Positions 42,111-55,500 of a stretch of 64,000 bases of DNA are shown piece by piece; position 1 is the first letter of the stretch; each line of letters starts with the position of its first letter. Position numbers and translations under genes: made by a program. The notes below the pieces were generated by a model. That model was not told the origin of the DNA. It searched no databases and saw only the letters and a program-made list of their open reading frames with translations. Source of the stretch: Bugula neritina (taxonomy: Eukaryota > Bryozoa > Gymnolaemata > Cheilostomatida > Bugulidae); NCBI GenBank assembly GCA_964035545.1, contig OZ037766.1, positions 19,309,581 through 19,373,580 of the forward strand, in the 5' to 3' direction.

Positions 42111-45100
42111 CACTTAACCATTCCACATGCAGTTTTATTGATTATGACAATGGAAGCAGTATTCGATTCCGGCTCGATTGTTGCCCGGGTTAATGAGGTT
42201 TGAACTGGTCCACTCCCGCTTCGGCAGCCAGTGAAAAGTTAGCTAGGAAGCAATGGGAAAACTTGAAAAGCTCTGAGACTAGCAGAATGGAATGTTAGAA
42301 CATCACTTGACCAGAATAATTTAAAAAGACCTGAGAGGCAACAGCACTTTTTGCAACAAAGCTGAGTCAATAGGATATAGATATTGGAGCTTTGAGTGGA
42401 ACTCGAATTGCCCTCAATGATAGCCTTGTTGATAATGGGTACACATTATTTTGGAGTGGAAGAGTTGATGGAGAAAGAAGAGAATCAGGAGTGGGGTTTG
42501 CTATCAGGAATGCAATTATGTCTTATCTAGAACAAGAATCAACAGGAATAAGTGATAGAATTATGAGCATGAGACAACCAATGAAAAAGAATCATTACGC
42601 TACAATAGTGAGTGCTTTCGCTCCAACAATGACAAATCCTGAGGAAAAAAGAGGAGTTCTACAATAAACTTAGAGAAACGGTGAGGACTATATTTATCTC
42701 AGACAAACAGATTATAGCTGGTGACTTTAATGCAAGAGTAGGGTGTGAAGCTCAAAATTGGCCAGGCATTATTTGTAATCAAGGAATTGGAAATTGTAAC
42801 ACAAATGGAAGCTGCTACTGGCATTTTGTTCTGAATACCAGCTTGTTATCACGAACACAGTATTCAAGCACAGGCAGCATCATAAAGCTACCTGGATGTA
42901 CCCTCGCTCTAAGCATTGGCACCTCCTGGATTATGTGATTACAACCAAGAAAGACCAGAATGATGTGCTAGATACCAGGGCAAGGAGAAGTGCGGATAGC
43001 TCAACCGACCATGACATGATCGGTTGAGCTATCCGCACTTCTCTGCACTTCTCGCACTTCTAGCATTTGCAATCAGGAAAGCAAAAGACAAGACAAGTGG
43101 CAACTCAGCATGCAAACTGAATGTGTGGAAACTGCACAATGAAGATGTGATACAGGAGTTTCAGGAACAGGTGGATGAAGCAATCAACTACAAAGATGAT
43201 GACGATGTAACCTTGAAAGAGAGATGGAAAAGGTTAAAGATCTCAGCCCTCAACACAGCTGTCGAAGTCCTAGGTAGAGCAGAAAGAAAACATCAAGATT
43301 GGTTTGATGACAACGATTCGAAGATGAATGCATTGCTTAATAAACAAATTAAGACTAAATCAAAAGCACTACAAAAGAGAACAAGAGGTAGCACTGATAA
43401 TTTAGCGCAAGCACATAGCCAGTTGCAAAAGTACACTCGAGAAAAAGTTCTCAATGGTGGGAGGAAAATGCAGAATCACTCACACAGGCAGCTGATAAAA
43501 ACAATATGAAGGCATCTACAATGGCCTTAGGGAAGTGTATGGTCCACAGAACACGGGACCCGCTAAATTGCTGGCCCAATGTGGTAAAACGGTACTTACA
43601 GCAAGGAATAACACTCTAAAAAGTTATGCCTAACATTTTGACCAGCTGCTAAATGTACCAGGGGAAATGGATCAGGAAGCCCTCAATAATCTCATAAATA
43701 TGCCACCCAATTTAAGTCTAGATCATATGCCAGGTTTTGATGAGCTACTGGATGCTATAGATGCAACCAAGGAGAATAAAGCTCCTGAACAATGTGGCAT
43801 TTTAGCTGAAGCGTAGAAGTATGTTAGAATCAGGCTTAAAAAGAGGTTGCTTATATATGGAGTAATGAGAAGATGCCACAAAACTGGAAAGATGCGAGCA
43901 TTGTGCCAATTTTTAAAAGGGGTAGTATGAAGGACTGTGAAAATTATAGAGGAATCTCACTTTTGTCTATAGCTGGAATGATTATGGCCAGTATCATCCT
44001 CAACAGAATCAATATAAATATAACTCGAGGAATACTTCCAGAGACACAGTGTGACTTTTGAAACAGCAGGAGCACTATTGAAATGATATTTAGCTTGCAC
44101 CAAATTCAAGAGAAATGTGCTGAACAGGACATGGAGCTGTATGCTGTATTTATAGACTTTACAAAAGCCTTTGATACAGTAACAAAAAATGGCCTCAGGA
44201 GTGTACTGAAGAAGTTTGGCTTAACTGAAAAAGCCACCAACTTGATTAAAGCTTTTCATGCAGGCATGCAAGACAAAGTAGTGAAAGATAGAGATGCATC
44301 AAGTGAGTTTGCAGTAACCATTGGTGTCAACCAGGGGTGTGTTCTTGCGCCCACACTATTTTCATTATACCTGACTGCTATGCTTGAAGTGGCATTTAAA
44401 AATGTAAATTCTGCCAATTAGAATTGCGTAAAAATTGCTGGGGTTCAAGTCTACCCAACTGCCAGAAACAACTAGCCCATTCACCACTATGTCAATAAAA
44501 AAAACCATCAAATGTGTTTTGCCAGAACAGCTGGGGTTGTGGTCAATCTGCTCTAGGGTATTTTTACAAAAATATATTTTTTAAATGCATTTTTTAAGCA
44601 CTTAATTTCAACATTTTGAAAAATGAACTCATAATTCATAAATTTAAGATGTGAAATAAAATAATGCATGTAATAAAATTTGCACAGCTATTTTCTAAAA
44701 GTATGCATTTTGCATTTGAACTTGCAAAAGTCTATATAAGTTATAATGGCGAGTATTCTAGAATTAGTACAAGGTAGTAAATGTACCAAGCTTACATAAT
44801 CTATTGAGAGACATAATGGCTGTAAAATGGTATGACAAAATTATAAACTTACACTTGAAGTCTATTACTATTACTACTAGTACAAGACTACGAGTAAGTA
44901 TAATGTTAACTATAACATTAACATTGACATAAGTATAACTGTAAATCTAACTTTAATGTTTAGCCTTATACTTGTTAACTAATTTATGGTTATACTTACA
45001 GTTATACCATAACTATAGTATTAGTTATAGTTATACTAAGACATGCCAATTTGCCAAGTATGGCTGCCATCCTTATAAAAAAGAACCTGATATGGTTAGG

Positions 45101-45361
45101 CCATGTGCACAGGATAGAAGATAGCCGGCTACCAAGACAATTGCTCTACTCTCAGCTGCAAGACGGCAAAAGAAGTAGAGGGCGACCTAGACTCAGACTT
45201 AAAGATGTTACTTAAAGGAATAAGAAATAGAGATCAATCAATTTGAGTTCCTGGCAACAGACGGCTGACAACAGAGTTGCATAGAGAGCTGCAACCAAAT
45301 TTAAGCCCAATCCATGAAACAGTCATAGTCAAATCAACTAACTGCAAGAAAGAGAGAGACC
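42111..45361 (+). mobile_element. near full-length non-LTR retrotransposon inside the gypsy relic, broken
   Basis: Order 5' to 3': a GC-richer leader; an AP-type endonuclease (WNVRTS near 42290; GYTLFWSGRVDGERRESGVG at 42437-42496; AGDFNARVGCEA at 42718); a linker; RT (MPQNWKDASIVPIF at 43873; NYRGISLLSIAG; ELYAVFIDFTKAFDTVTKNG; VNQGCVLAPTLFSLYL); then, after a gap of unrelated AT-rich sequence (about 44430-45060), the C-terminal WLGHVHRIEDSRLPRQLLYS block. Several stops and frameshifts are present. Flanked by TCAAGTT at 42104-42110 and 45362-45368. The clade is not resolved. Confidence 0.75.
42986..43042. repeat. 23-bp inverted repeat inside the LINE
   Basis: agaagtgcggatagctcaac and its exact reverse complement flank an 11-nt spacer. 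The other LINE copy lacks the second arm at this point, so it arose by a local inverted duplication that disrupts the frame. Confidence 0.7.
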
Positions 45362-45560
45362 TCAAGTTTGCACCCTCCTAATGCTGAAGTGATAAAGCCA
45401 TCAAAATGCTTTAGCCTTCTCTGGTTGTTGTCAAACTTTGGTTTATCAAGGTCAACAAAATTTTGGTAATTGAGAATATTACAGGATCCTCCTGTGTCAA
45501 TCTGAAACTGTCTTTGTGGCTGTGGTCTAAAGTGGCACAGGTAATAATAGCACATATATT
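45362..45560 (-). pseudogene. Ty3/gypsy protease fragment
   Basis: The minus frame reads FQIDTGGSCNILNYQNF, with the aspartic protease DTG active site, then FDNNQRRLKHFDGFITSALG and GCKLE, where the inserted LINE begins. It is the upstream part of the relic at 41330-42110. Confidence 0.65.
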
Positions 45561-45637
45561 AATGGCACAAATGGAAAAGTGCGTAAAAATGGCACACTAG
45601 TGCTAAATTTTTCTAAGGCCAAACCTTCGCGTCACCA

Positions 45638-45710
45638 TCCCAAACCTCTAACCCTAAACCTCCAGACCCAAACCCAAACCCCAAAATCAAACCTCAAACT
45701 CAACAAACCA
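45638..45710. repeat. CCTAAACC-like degenerate repeat
   Basis: CCAAACCTCTAACCCTAAACC and following CCAAACCC units resemble telomeric CCCTAA on one strand but are irregular and short. It is probably simple sequence or an interstitial relic. Confidence 0.4.
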
Positions 45711-48700
45711 TCAACCTAGTTCCATTAAGCTTGGATAGCTTTTTTCAATATAAGCTGATTCTAGTAAGGCTGGCCTTTGAAGCAGTATGAATTTGTTCTC
45801 GGTGGCTCCACATCATCAAATCTGCAGTCTTTTATGTCGCTCCGAAGAGCTCCAATTCCAATGGTGATGACTTTTGTTAGTGTTTTTCATAAGCAAATCC
45901 TGATATTCTTTCAATTTTTCTGGTTCTTTCTCTTTCATTCACTAGTTACCAGTGACTGCAATAATAATAAGCATTGTTTCTCCATTACCCTTGTCAACTG
46001 CAATAATATTGTGATATCTTATAGAGTTACCCCCTCAATACACATTTTCCATAATTATTCATGTTTAAATTGCGATCCTTCGCCCCCTTAATTTTGTTTC
46101 GTTTTTGCTTACTCATTGTAAATTCGTCAGCTAACCGACATTCCGATGTCCAACTCCAACATTCCGAATTTCGGTCAGCCAAAACCCCGACATTCCGAAC
46201 TTCGGCTGATTGTCGGTAGATTACATACAAAACCCACAAGTTACTACAATATCAGGTCTCTTAGCTTTGATAACTCTGCAGGTGTTTATGTTGAAGTTCC
46301 ATTAAATTCAACTTGGCCATGTTGCATTCACTGCTTTTCCATTCGATGTAACTATTTCCATTAGCCGAATGAAAAAATCCATTCGCATAATGCGATAATG
46401 GAAACGTAGTGATTGCTGATTCTGCTCAGTGATTGAACCAATTTTAACTCCCCTGAAACCCATGGATTTCACATAACTCCCAGGAAGTTATCAAAACCAC
46501 ATGGTCATGTTTTTTTCATATTATCCCATTTTATCCTTGCACTAGCTTATTTCATTCATTAAACATATGTATCATAACATAACTCTATGTAACATAAATG
46601 TATGTAACATAGCTGTGCGCCTCGTGTACTTTCTGGTATTTTATCAACACCTTGTTAGGTTAGTATTTTTGTTGAGCTCTGAAATATTGCCTCTCATTAC
46701 CATTATCATCATCATTATTAATTTTTCTATCATAAACAAGTAGGCTTGCAATATTAGTATTATTATGTAGTATTGTTTGTCCATTATAGCTTCACTTTTT
46801 GACCTAAATATATTCTTATTGAAATTTAAGCCCAAATCATGTTAATATGTGTGCTATATTTGCTTTACTTTTTAGTATCTTTGACCTAATTAATTTACTT
46901 GACCAACTGATTTGACTTGAGAAATTAATTAGCATATTTTCAGTTTTAAAAATTAAGCAAAGTTACAATTTATGGCAGTCTTAAATAAGTTTTAAGTTTC
47001 AGTAATGGTTGCAGATCTTGCAGCGTAAAAATAACAAAGAATTTAACTGAACAGAGCCAGTCGGCTGATGAAACCGGTGATTTAGGTGCGATACCTATTG
47101 GAAGTGATGTAAAGCTTCTGGGAAGCCCTTACCGGTTGTAAAATTTTTGATAATCCAATCATAGCATTTTACATATTTTTTTATATTATAGCAAGAAGTT
47201 AAGATGTAAACACTTATTTTTATAGTTTTTTTGTGTAATTGTTAAGCTCATAAATAATTTGAATGATGCCACTTTCCTCAGGGGAAAGTAATTATAGCTC
47301 CACTGAGCTAATTTATTTGAGGTATAAGTATTTCTAAGTTCCAAGCTCTTTCTCTCACTGATCAACCAAATGATAATTTATAGTAAAGTTCTACAATGCC
47401 ATGCTGTTACCCAACTACTTTTTGCATAAAGGAATTCACTTGTGCCAAATGTTGAGGCAGATCTGTTATCCAATTATTTTTGATAACTTAATCAGTAGCC
47501 AAAAATAGATAGTTTTTTTTGGTATATATTAAAACAGGTGTATGTAGAGTATGAAATATAGTTGATGTAATGAGTGTTGGACAGATGCTGTATGGCTTGT
47601 GTATCTTATCTCGGTTTATACACCAAATTTCCATTGATTACATTGATTAACAGCTCAAATAACACCACAACTCACACCCAAGACTGTTTTGATTAGTCAA
47701 ATGAAAGGGGACAGCCATTTTATTTACTTGAGATGGGGTTCTATTTAAGTGAACCTGCTTTTTGACCTACACAAGTTTTCTTTCCATGCTTTGAGTTTTT
47801 ATTTTTCAACTTAAGGTCTGTAAAAAAGTTCTACTTGTGTGTATAGGCTATGAATTTATGTGAATTATAAAGACACTAAAAACTGTCTAAATATATGAAA
47901 ATCAACATTGTGGATGTTAAAGCCAAAAGAGTGGCAGCTTAGAGAATATCATGTAGACATGTACATCTGAATAAGCTATGCATCATGCTATAGGCTCCAC
48001 CTACCTGTCAATTTTTAGTTCAAGTTTTTGTGAGACAAATTTGTATAGGTGTATATTGCAGAACATTTCTAGAACATATTTTTTAATATTCAACTTAGAT
48101 TACTCAAACACTTGTATATTTAAAGTTTCATAATTATCCTTGAAAATTACCAAAACCCTTAAATCCACCTCTCTCTAGCGAGAACCCCTTAAATACCCAA
48201 AAGAGTTACTGGAATATTTGAAAGGTTCGTAATAATGTGCTGCACCTGCCCATTTTTGCATGTCTACTTTTTGCATCTCCACCATGTAGTTATTTTTGCT
48301 CTGTATTGTAACACATTGTATCAGAATGTAAATTGCAACGTTAAGTTTGTTGTGGTAAAGTATTCTTATTAATTGTGATTATAAAAATGTACTGGTTCCC
48401 AGAAGACCTATATAGGAATTTGCTTTTGTTAATTTAGATGTAGTCCTCTTTTCCAATTGTACCAGTGTTAGATTTGTCAATAAAGCTGCTATATTATATG
48501 ATGTAATTTCTACCATGCTTACTACACTAAAAACTTGTATATTAAAATTCATTTTAGATATAAAACAATGTTTTAATATCAGCAAAACTGATGTAATAAA
48601 TTTTTTGTTTGTCCAAGTCCAATGGTACTGTTTATTCCACACAATCATATTATATTATAAAGATAAGTGCCTGTTTATACTGAGTTTCAAGTTTGCAAAA

Positions 48701-49566
48701 ATCCATTCTCTATTTGATCTCGTATTCTCACACTGAAATATCAAACTGATAATCTCCCTAGAGTGTCCATAAAAAGCTTTCAGCCATAATTGTCTCTCAC
48801 ACTTGCATTCTGCAATAAAATAATATTATCCTTCTATTCTTTGTCTTATGCTGTCAGCTTATACTAATATATGTATTGCCTCACCTTTTTGTTTAAATGT
48901 CATGATTATTATATAATAGTAACAAATATTATAACTTATCATCTTTCCACTATATTGCTTATTCTCACACCCTTATAAACTTTTGTATTTTCACTTTGGA
49001 AATTGCTTATGCATTAAAGTATACTAAATAAATAAATGATAGTACCTAATGGTAATTTTGAACACATTTGCTTTAATCAAACTGCATTGCAATTTGCAGA
49101 TGGTATATCTTTGAGCCAGCTACTTATTATATTATTATAATTTTTAGGTTTTTATAATACCTGAATATGTCTTCAGGGCCATAAACAACTTGAATCAATT
49201 ACTCTTATAATTCCTTGTATTAGATTTCTAATATAATGTGATAAAGATGTGTGATGAATGTTCAAACAGTCACATTATATTACAAATCAGAAAATGCAAC
49301 TGATTATAGCCAGTTGCAATAAATATACATGGACATGGTTTCTATCAAATATGAATTATTATATAGATATATATCATTATTATAACATTGTATATTATTA
49401 TCACTATTTTAGTTGTATAAAACCTGCATTCTGTATTACAAAGATTAGTTGCAGGAATCAAGCTTGAGGTAATTTCATGCTCTATACCTAGTGTAGCTGA
49501 TACTAAATAGTCACTAGCTATCTTTCCATGCTGTAAGACTCTAGCTAGTCAGCCATCGAGGCAGCA
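45711..49566. other. intergenic, no gene seen
   Basis: AT-rich DNA upstream of the long PDZ gene. It includes a short tract of CCGACATTCCGA repeats (46134-46205) and the structured GC-rich element at 47065-47137. Open frames here show no domain or splice logic. Confidence 0.45.
47065..47137 (+). ncRNA. compact multi-hairpin element of unknown kind
   Basis: An outer 7-bp stem (AACCGGT 47072-47078 with ACCGGTT 47131-47137) encloses three hairpins: AGGT/ACCT (47084-47087, 47093-47096), GAAG/CTTC (47101-47104, 47115-47118) and GGG/CCC (47120-47122, 47126-47128). It is directly preceded by CTGATGA. GC content is well above the surroundings. It could be a structured RNA, a SINE head or chance. Confidence 0.3.
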
Positions 49567-52500
49567 ATGGATGGTTTAACTGAAGTTACTATCCAGTTAG
49601 AGCATGGTGGTCCTTGGGGTTTTCGCTTAAAAGGTGGGGCAGATTATGCATGTCCATTACAAGTGGCTAAGGTAAGTTGCATTTTATATTATATTGAAAG
49701 GAACGTATGCAAGATAATACTAATAATGGCAGCTCTAGTTTCACTAACTATATGTTAGTTACACAAGTTGAACTTGTGAAATTTTGTTAAATCTTGTTAG
49801 CCATGTAATGTCGAAATACTGTAATGACTATTAGATGGAAGAATACACCCACTTTTCCTAAGGAATTTTATTAGTGGCAGCGCTATATTATGTGACTGTA
49901 TTTAGACTATCAAAATTCCTGACATAACAAAATATATACTTTTATTTTAAAACCAACTACACCACTACTGATAAGATCTTCAGCTGTTCCAATTTAGAAT
50001 GTACTTTAATTAATGCCGTGACAGACACGTTTAGATGGCAGCATTTTAATATTATGAAAGAATGTGTTCATTTTTAAATTACTCAGCCAATCAGGTGGTA
50101 GTGGTGCAAAATGCCATTTTTGCCAAGTCTTTCTTTTACGTCCTTCCCTCACAGGTAACAAACATCTTTCACAAAAATGTGTGCTTTAAATAGTACTATC
50201 TTTTATATTGCAAGTATGTTTCAGTTAAACTGGAGTAACTAGAGATCGCACACAGCTCTTTAAAACAATATATTGCAGTGAAATTGTGAAACTTTTGGGA
50301 AATTATAGTGATGTGTTTTACCTATTTATTGCAGTCAGAAATCTTTTAGAGTAATCACCCTTGCTGAATTGTCTAATTTGTAATTAATGAAGAATGATCT
50401 AGTTCCAGTTATTCTCATTTAATTATGACAGAAGTATTTTAGTATTCATCATAATGCAATGCATGAGATTCTTTCTCAGCAACTTAGAAGTTGCATTATT
50501 TTAAGTGCTCAGCAGGCATAAAATGTTGGACATCGGTAGTGCTCAGTGATGATTTCTATATTTATAGTAATTTACTTTGTAAAGAATAGCAAACTAAGTT
50601 AAAACCTATGAGAATTATGGAAAATGTTCTATATTAATTTATGATAGTAGGATGGCAACAGCTGTATAATTCAACTTGATGTTATAAGCACTGCATTTAA
50701 AAATAATAGTTGAAAGGGCTACCTACATTCAACATTATTTGATCAAATAGTAAATGAAATTTAAAGATGATAAAATTGTAAGGTTTTCCAATTCATACTA
50801 CTAGACTGTGTATGATCGTCACATAAACAATTTTAAAATTACCATGCTTATCCTATAATACAAGAAATATAAAAACACTCCTGCAAGTTTATAGTCACCA
50901 TCCCTGTGAGAAAACCCTGATGGAAGGGGTTTTTGTTAAATTGAGCTAAGGACTTATTCAGATGGGGCACAGGAACAATTATGACTGAATGCTCTTTCTA
51001 ACATCACCAATGGCCTTTGTCTGGGTTCGAATCCATGATTTTGTGCTTACTAGACAAACACTCTAACCCCTAGGGCGTAGACCACAGCTGCTCCCTAAAA
51101 CATCAGAAATATAGACATTAGTAATTTATCTATGTCAAATTATATAGTAGGCTACTGTTTAGCATTTTGGCTAACTGTTACAGAAAACCGTGATTATGGT
51201 AACTGTTTCCAGCATACTTTTGCTTGCATATTCTGCATACAAAAAAGTTTTACTCCTGTGTTATATTATGCACTAGAGGCTGCAGCTAAAGGTTAGAGTT
51301 AGACAGATATTGTGATAAAATTATTTTTTTTTGTGCTTTTATTATAAATCATCATAAGGTTGGTTTTGCATCAGTATGGAAAAGTGATAATCACTGATCT
51401 ATATATCTACAATATAATATTTATAGGTTGTCAGTTAGATTGTCTTTCTCTTAAAGGTTAGAGTCAATAGCAAATCTTACTTGGCTGGTTTAATGGAAGG
51501 GGACATCATTAGTAAAGTGAACAATGAAGATGTCAGTTTAACTACAAGTGGATATGTAAATAAAGTAGTATCAGAAGGAGGAGATAATATCACTCTTGAA
51601 GTCATAAGGTAAGACACACTTGAACGGTGGTTTTCAATTTTAGCATCTTAAAATAATATGATTGGGAATTATACTAACAAATCTCTGCCGGAATTTGCTT
51701 GCATATATGCAAAATAGAACTGTTAGGTTTGGTTAGCTACAGATATATTTACTACTAAAAAACAATAACAATTTGCAGCTGGATGTAGCAAAATTTCCTT
51801 TTCTGATAAATATCGACAATCAAGCAGTGCTCATCCAACAGTCTAATCTGAGAATATTAGCTAACAGAAAGTATATCTGGACATATGCTGTAACGTAGAA
51901 TATTAGGATGCTGGTTTATGTTACCAGGCAGCTGCCAGCAATGTACTATGTAACCATGGGTGTTATACTCTAGAGTCTAGACTCTAGAGTCTAGGGGGTG
52001 CAATGGGAGATTATAGTGAGAACAGGCTGCACAAGGAGTTAGGTTCAACATATCTCTAGTAATAGATAAACAACCTATGCTGATACTAATTGGCAGACCC
52101 ATGGCATTATGGATAGCTATAATAACTAGATTGTAGGTGTGTGTAACTTGTCACAAATCTTCAGTAGATGTTATGTGGTTCAATTGAGCTTTTACTGAAG
52201 TACATCAGTTTTCCTTAGGATAGGATAATGTTCACAAGAATAAAAACCAGATCTGTTTAAAGTTTCTATCCCTGTAAGAACCTCTGTAATTGCAAAAGTT
52301 TTTAAACTGCCTAAGGCTTGGCCTCTCACCATGCTGGCAACATGGGGGGAGACCTTTTCTGTAGCACAAGAGTACTTGCGACTTTTGATGCCCTTCTTGG
52401 TTTAACCATTAGACCAAGCTGACTTCTAGGTCTACTAGATGCATATATCAAAAGAAAAGGCATATCATAATAAATTTACTTTAAAATAAAAATGGGCTGT

Positions 52501-55500
52501 AATATGTTATAGTTTTACCTGCAATATTTTGCTAATATAAAAAACTAACAATTTAGTAAATACATATTGCTAGTTCTATAAGCAATGTTTTTGGATAGAG
52601 CTGAAATATGAGACAGTTAAGTAAGCTTAATTTGCATTAATGCATACAAGGCAGTGCAATAGAGCATTTCTAGTTCAAGAGAGTCTTATAGTCTAGGTTC
52701 TCTAGGATAATAGTTATTGAAAACAGTCAATCACTCATCAGCTCTGCCAATACCTTTCAAAGGCTGTCAGGGTCATCTTGAACTTAACACTTTTGGGACA
52801 GCTTTGCAAATGACACTAGTATTATGTTGACTAAATATGTTAAGTGCACCCAAGGAGAATCTCTAAATGGAATGAAATCAGTACAATCGTATCAACATAA
52901 TACAGAGAAGATGTTCGCTTCTTCATATCGAAGCACTGTGGAATGGAAATGGAATCCTTATAAAAGGCAATTTTGTATTGATCCTGTTGAGGGCAGTACT
53001 AGTTTAACATCTGTACACACTTTGAGGTCAGAGTATTTTCAGTTGTTATAGTGAGCTAAATGTTGTACTCTATGTATGTGTGTTATGTTATATAATGTCT
53101 TTTAGATTAAAACTTCTAAATTGGTCTTAAATTTTCAATAACCTAAAATTTGCTTCCTTCAAAAATATTGATGAAAGCTAAAAGAAAGGATGAAAATTGT
53201 TAAAGAAAAATTTAGTTTTGTTTCAGCTATAGCTTCCACCTCTCCAAACGCTGTGATCTATGAGCTAAACCAACATCATATGTAATGTTTTACTTAAAAA
53301 CTAGGCGGTGAAGTTGACAAATAATCAGCTGAAATTAAATTAAATTTCTGTTTCAAGTATCTACCGCCAGGAATTAGTATCTGAAAAAGAAATTATTATA
53401 CTAGTAGGTTATATACATTATTAGTAGCAGGAAGGTGTTTATTATACTAGTAGGTTATATACATTATTAGTAGCAGGAAGGTGTTTATATTATACTAGTA
53501 GGTTATATACATTATTAGTAGCAGGAAGGTGTTTATTATAACGGATATATAGTTTTCCATCTTGAATTTGTTGTTGGTTGGTTGTTTGTTTTCTTGGTGG
53601 GATGTCTGAATACTCAACTATTATTTCGACACCACAGGTAGTTTTTCATTATCAAGCCAATTCTTTTCTCCCTCAGTAGTATAAATTCCTTTAAAATGCT
53701 ATGGGATTGTGGTTTTAAATTCAGCCATGTATACAATATATGCCGCAGCTATGCAAGTAAAATTGTGTTGTCCTCAAAGCCTAATTCAGTATGTTAAGTT
53801 TTGTGTCAAACACCTTATGGCAAAGTTTGACATTCTTTTATTAGTGTTCTAGCATTTGTTGTGCCTTTCCTTTGCAAATGGTTGAATAAAGTGTGTATGC
53901 AATGCATTGCGTTACCAGGTTTAATATTTGGCATTTATATTATATACCTACAATTGGATACATTCTACAAATGTTTCATAGTATTGGTGGTAATTTTTGA
54001 GTTGTTGTCTAAAGATTTAACAAATCTTTCTTATATTAATCTTGTCTATTTGATGATTTTTATGCAAATCCTCCATATTGTCTTGCACTTTTACTAAACC
54101 TCATATAGTCCAACACTTTGACTATTGCCTATATAATCATGCACTTTGACTATATAAAATTTTAACTATTTCAAACATGTATGCAGCTTTTCTGGGTATC
54201 TACACATATAAAACAAACTAAACCGCTGTAACACTCCTCATTGAGAAGTATTGATCAATTTGATGGTGTAGTAACTAATGATTACGTGATTATTGTAGCA
54301 ATATGTGGTATTACAAAATAAAATAAATTTTCCACGTGCTTGGAGGTCTAACTGAGCTATTTAATACCTCAAGTGTTTTTTTACAACTTGTCTTCTGCTT
54401 GCAGCTTAAAGTCAAAACACACTTGGTGCAAATAACTTAAAAATGTAACTCCAAAAGCTGAGAGAAGTTCCAATGCACTAAGTTTGAATGACTATAAGGC
54501 TGAGATTTTTGCTGTACATTGCAATCAAAGAAATAGCTTAAGGAGATGCACTTTTATATAACAAAACCCTATAAGTACTTGTGCATTTTACAGAGTTTTG
54601 GTTTATTCAAGTTTCCATTAAAAAATAAAAAAATTGTTTTGCAGAAATGCTCCCTCAGTTGAAGAAGCATACAGAACTCTAGTACAGAGAAGCAGACAAG
54701 GTAATCAAAACCAACAGCAGGACCAAAAGTTGCATCACTCCTCTACCACTTCTACTAATAGATATGAACCTGGTCTATCTCAAACACAATTTGTCCTTGG
54801 GCATTCACCAAGTCCACGACGATCTTTACGGATTCTCACTAGATCCAATTCTACAGGAAATCTCTTGATACCCCAAAGTAAAGGAGTTGGGCATCTGAAT
54901 GCAGTTGTGAGTCCTGAGAGGTAAGACATTGAAGATAGTTGACCAGCTAAAATTATATAAACTGCTTGCTTATAACAATATACATGTAGTTCTTGGGTAG
55001 GTAATTATACTGGTTTTATACTTGATTTTTTTGCTTTGAAAATACATTAAGCAAGTTACAAATCTGTAGAACTGTCGAAGTTGATATATCAAAAGACTGT
55101 TGAATACTTTCAGGGAAGCCCAATATAAGACATATCAGAGTGAAGTTAAGCCTCAGAAATTACCTCCAGGTAGGCCTGGAACCAAAGGCCCTATAATAAG
55201 GCAGATTCCTGTTGCCACCCACAGAGCCACTTCTCTACCCAGAAACACTCCTGGCACTACTATTACTGAAAGGCTGCCTCCTATTGTTGGTACAGAAGAA
55301 CCAAGGCATTCGTTCTTTAAAAAGTGAAGTTCTGCTCATAAATATAATATAATTTAAATATAATCAATTGGATTAATCAGTAGCAAGGTTCGTAGGACAC
55401 TACTTTGAGTGGATTTGAACAGGTAGCTGACATATTTCAACTATGAGCCAAAGAGCATTTTAGTGCCAGAAAATATCCTTTTAGATAAGCTTATGTGTAA

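Noticed and set aside
45638-45710. Telomere or chromosome end
   Set aside because: Only one CCCTAAA unit amid irregular C-rich sequence, with normal DNA on both sides.
47065-47142. Hammerhead ribozyme at CTGATGA
   Set aside because: A stem follows the core directly, but the sequence after it is GTAAAA rather than GAAA, and no stem I partner with an NUH triplet was found.
50885-51095. tRNA gene on the minus strand
   Set aside because: The B box is good but the cloverleaf is incomplete, and the same tail recurs elsewhere, so it is a SINE.
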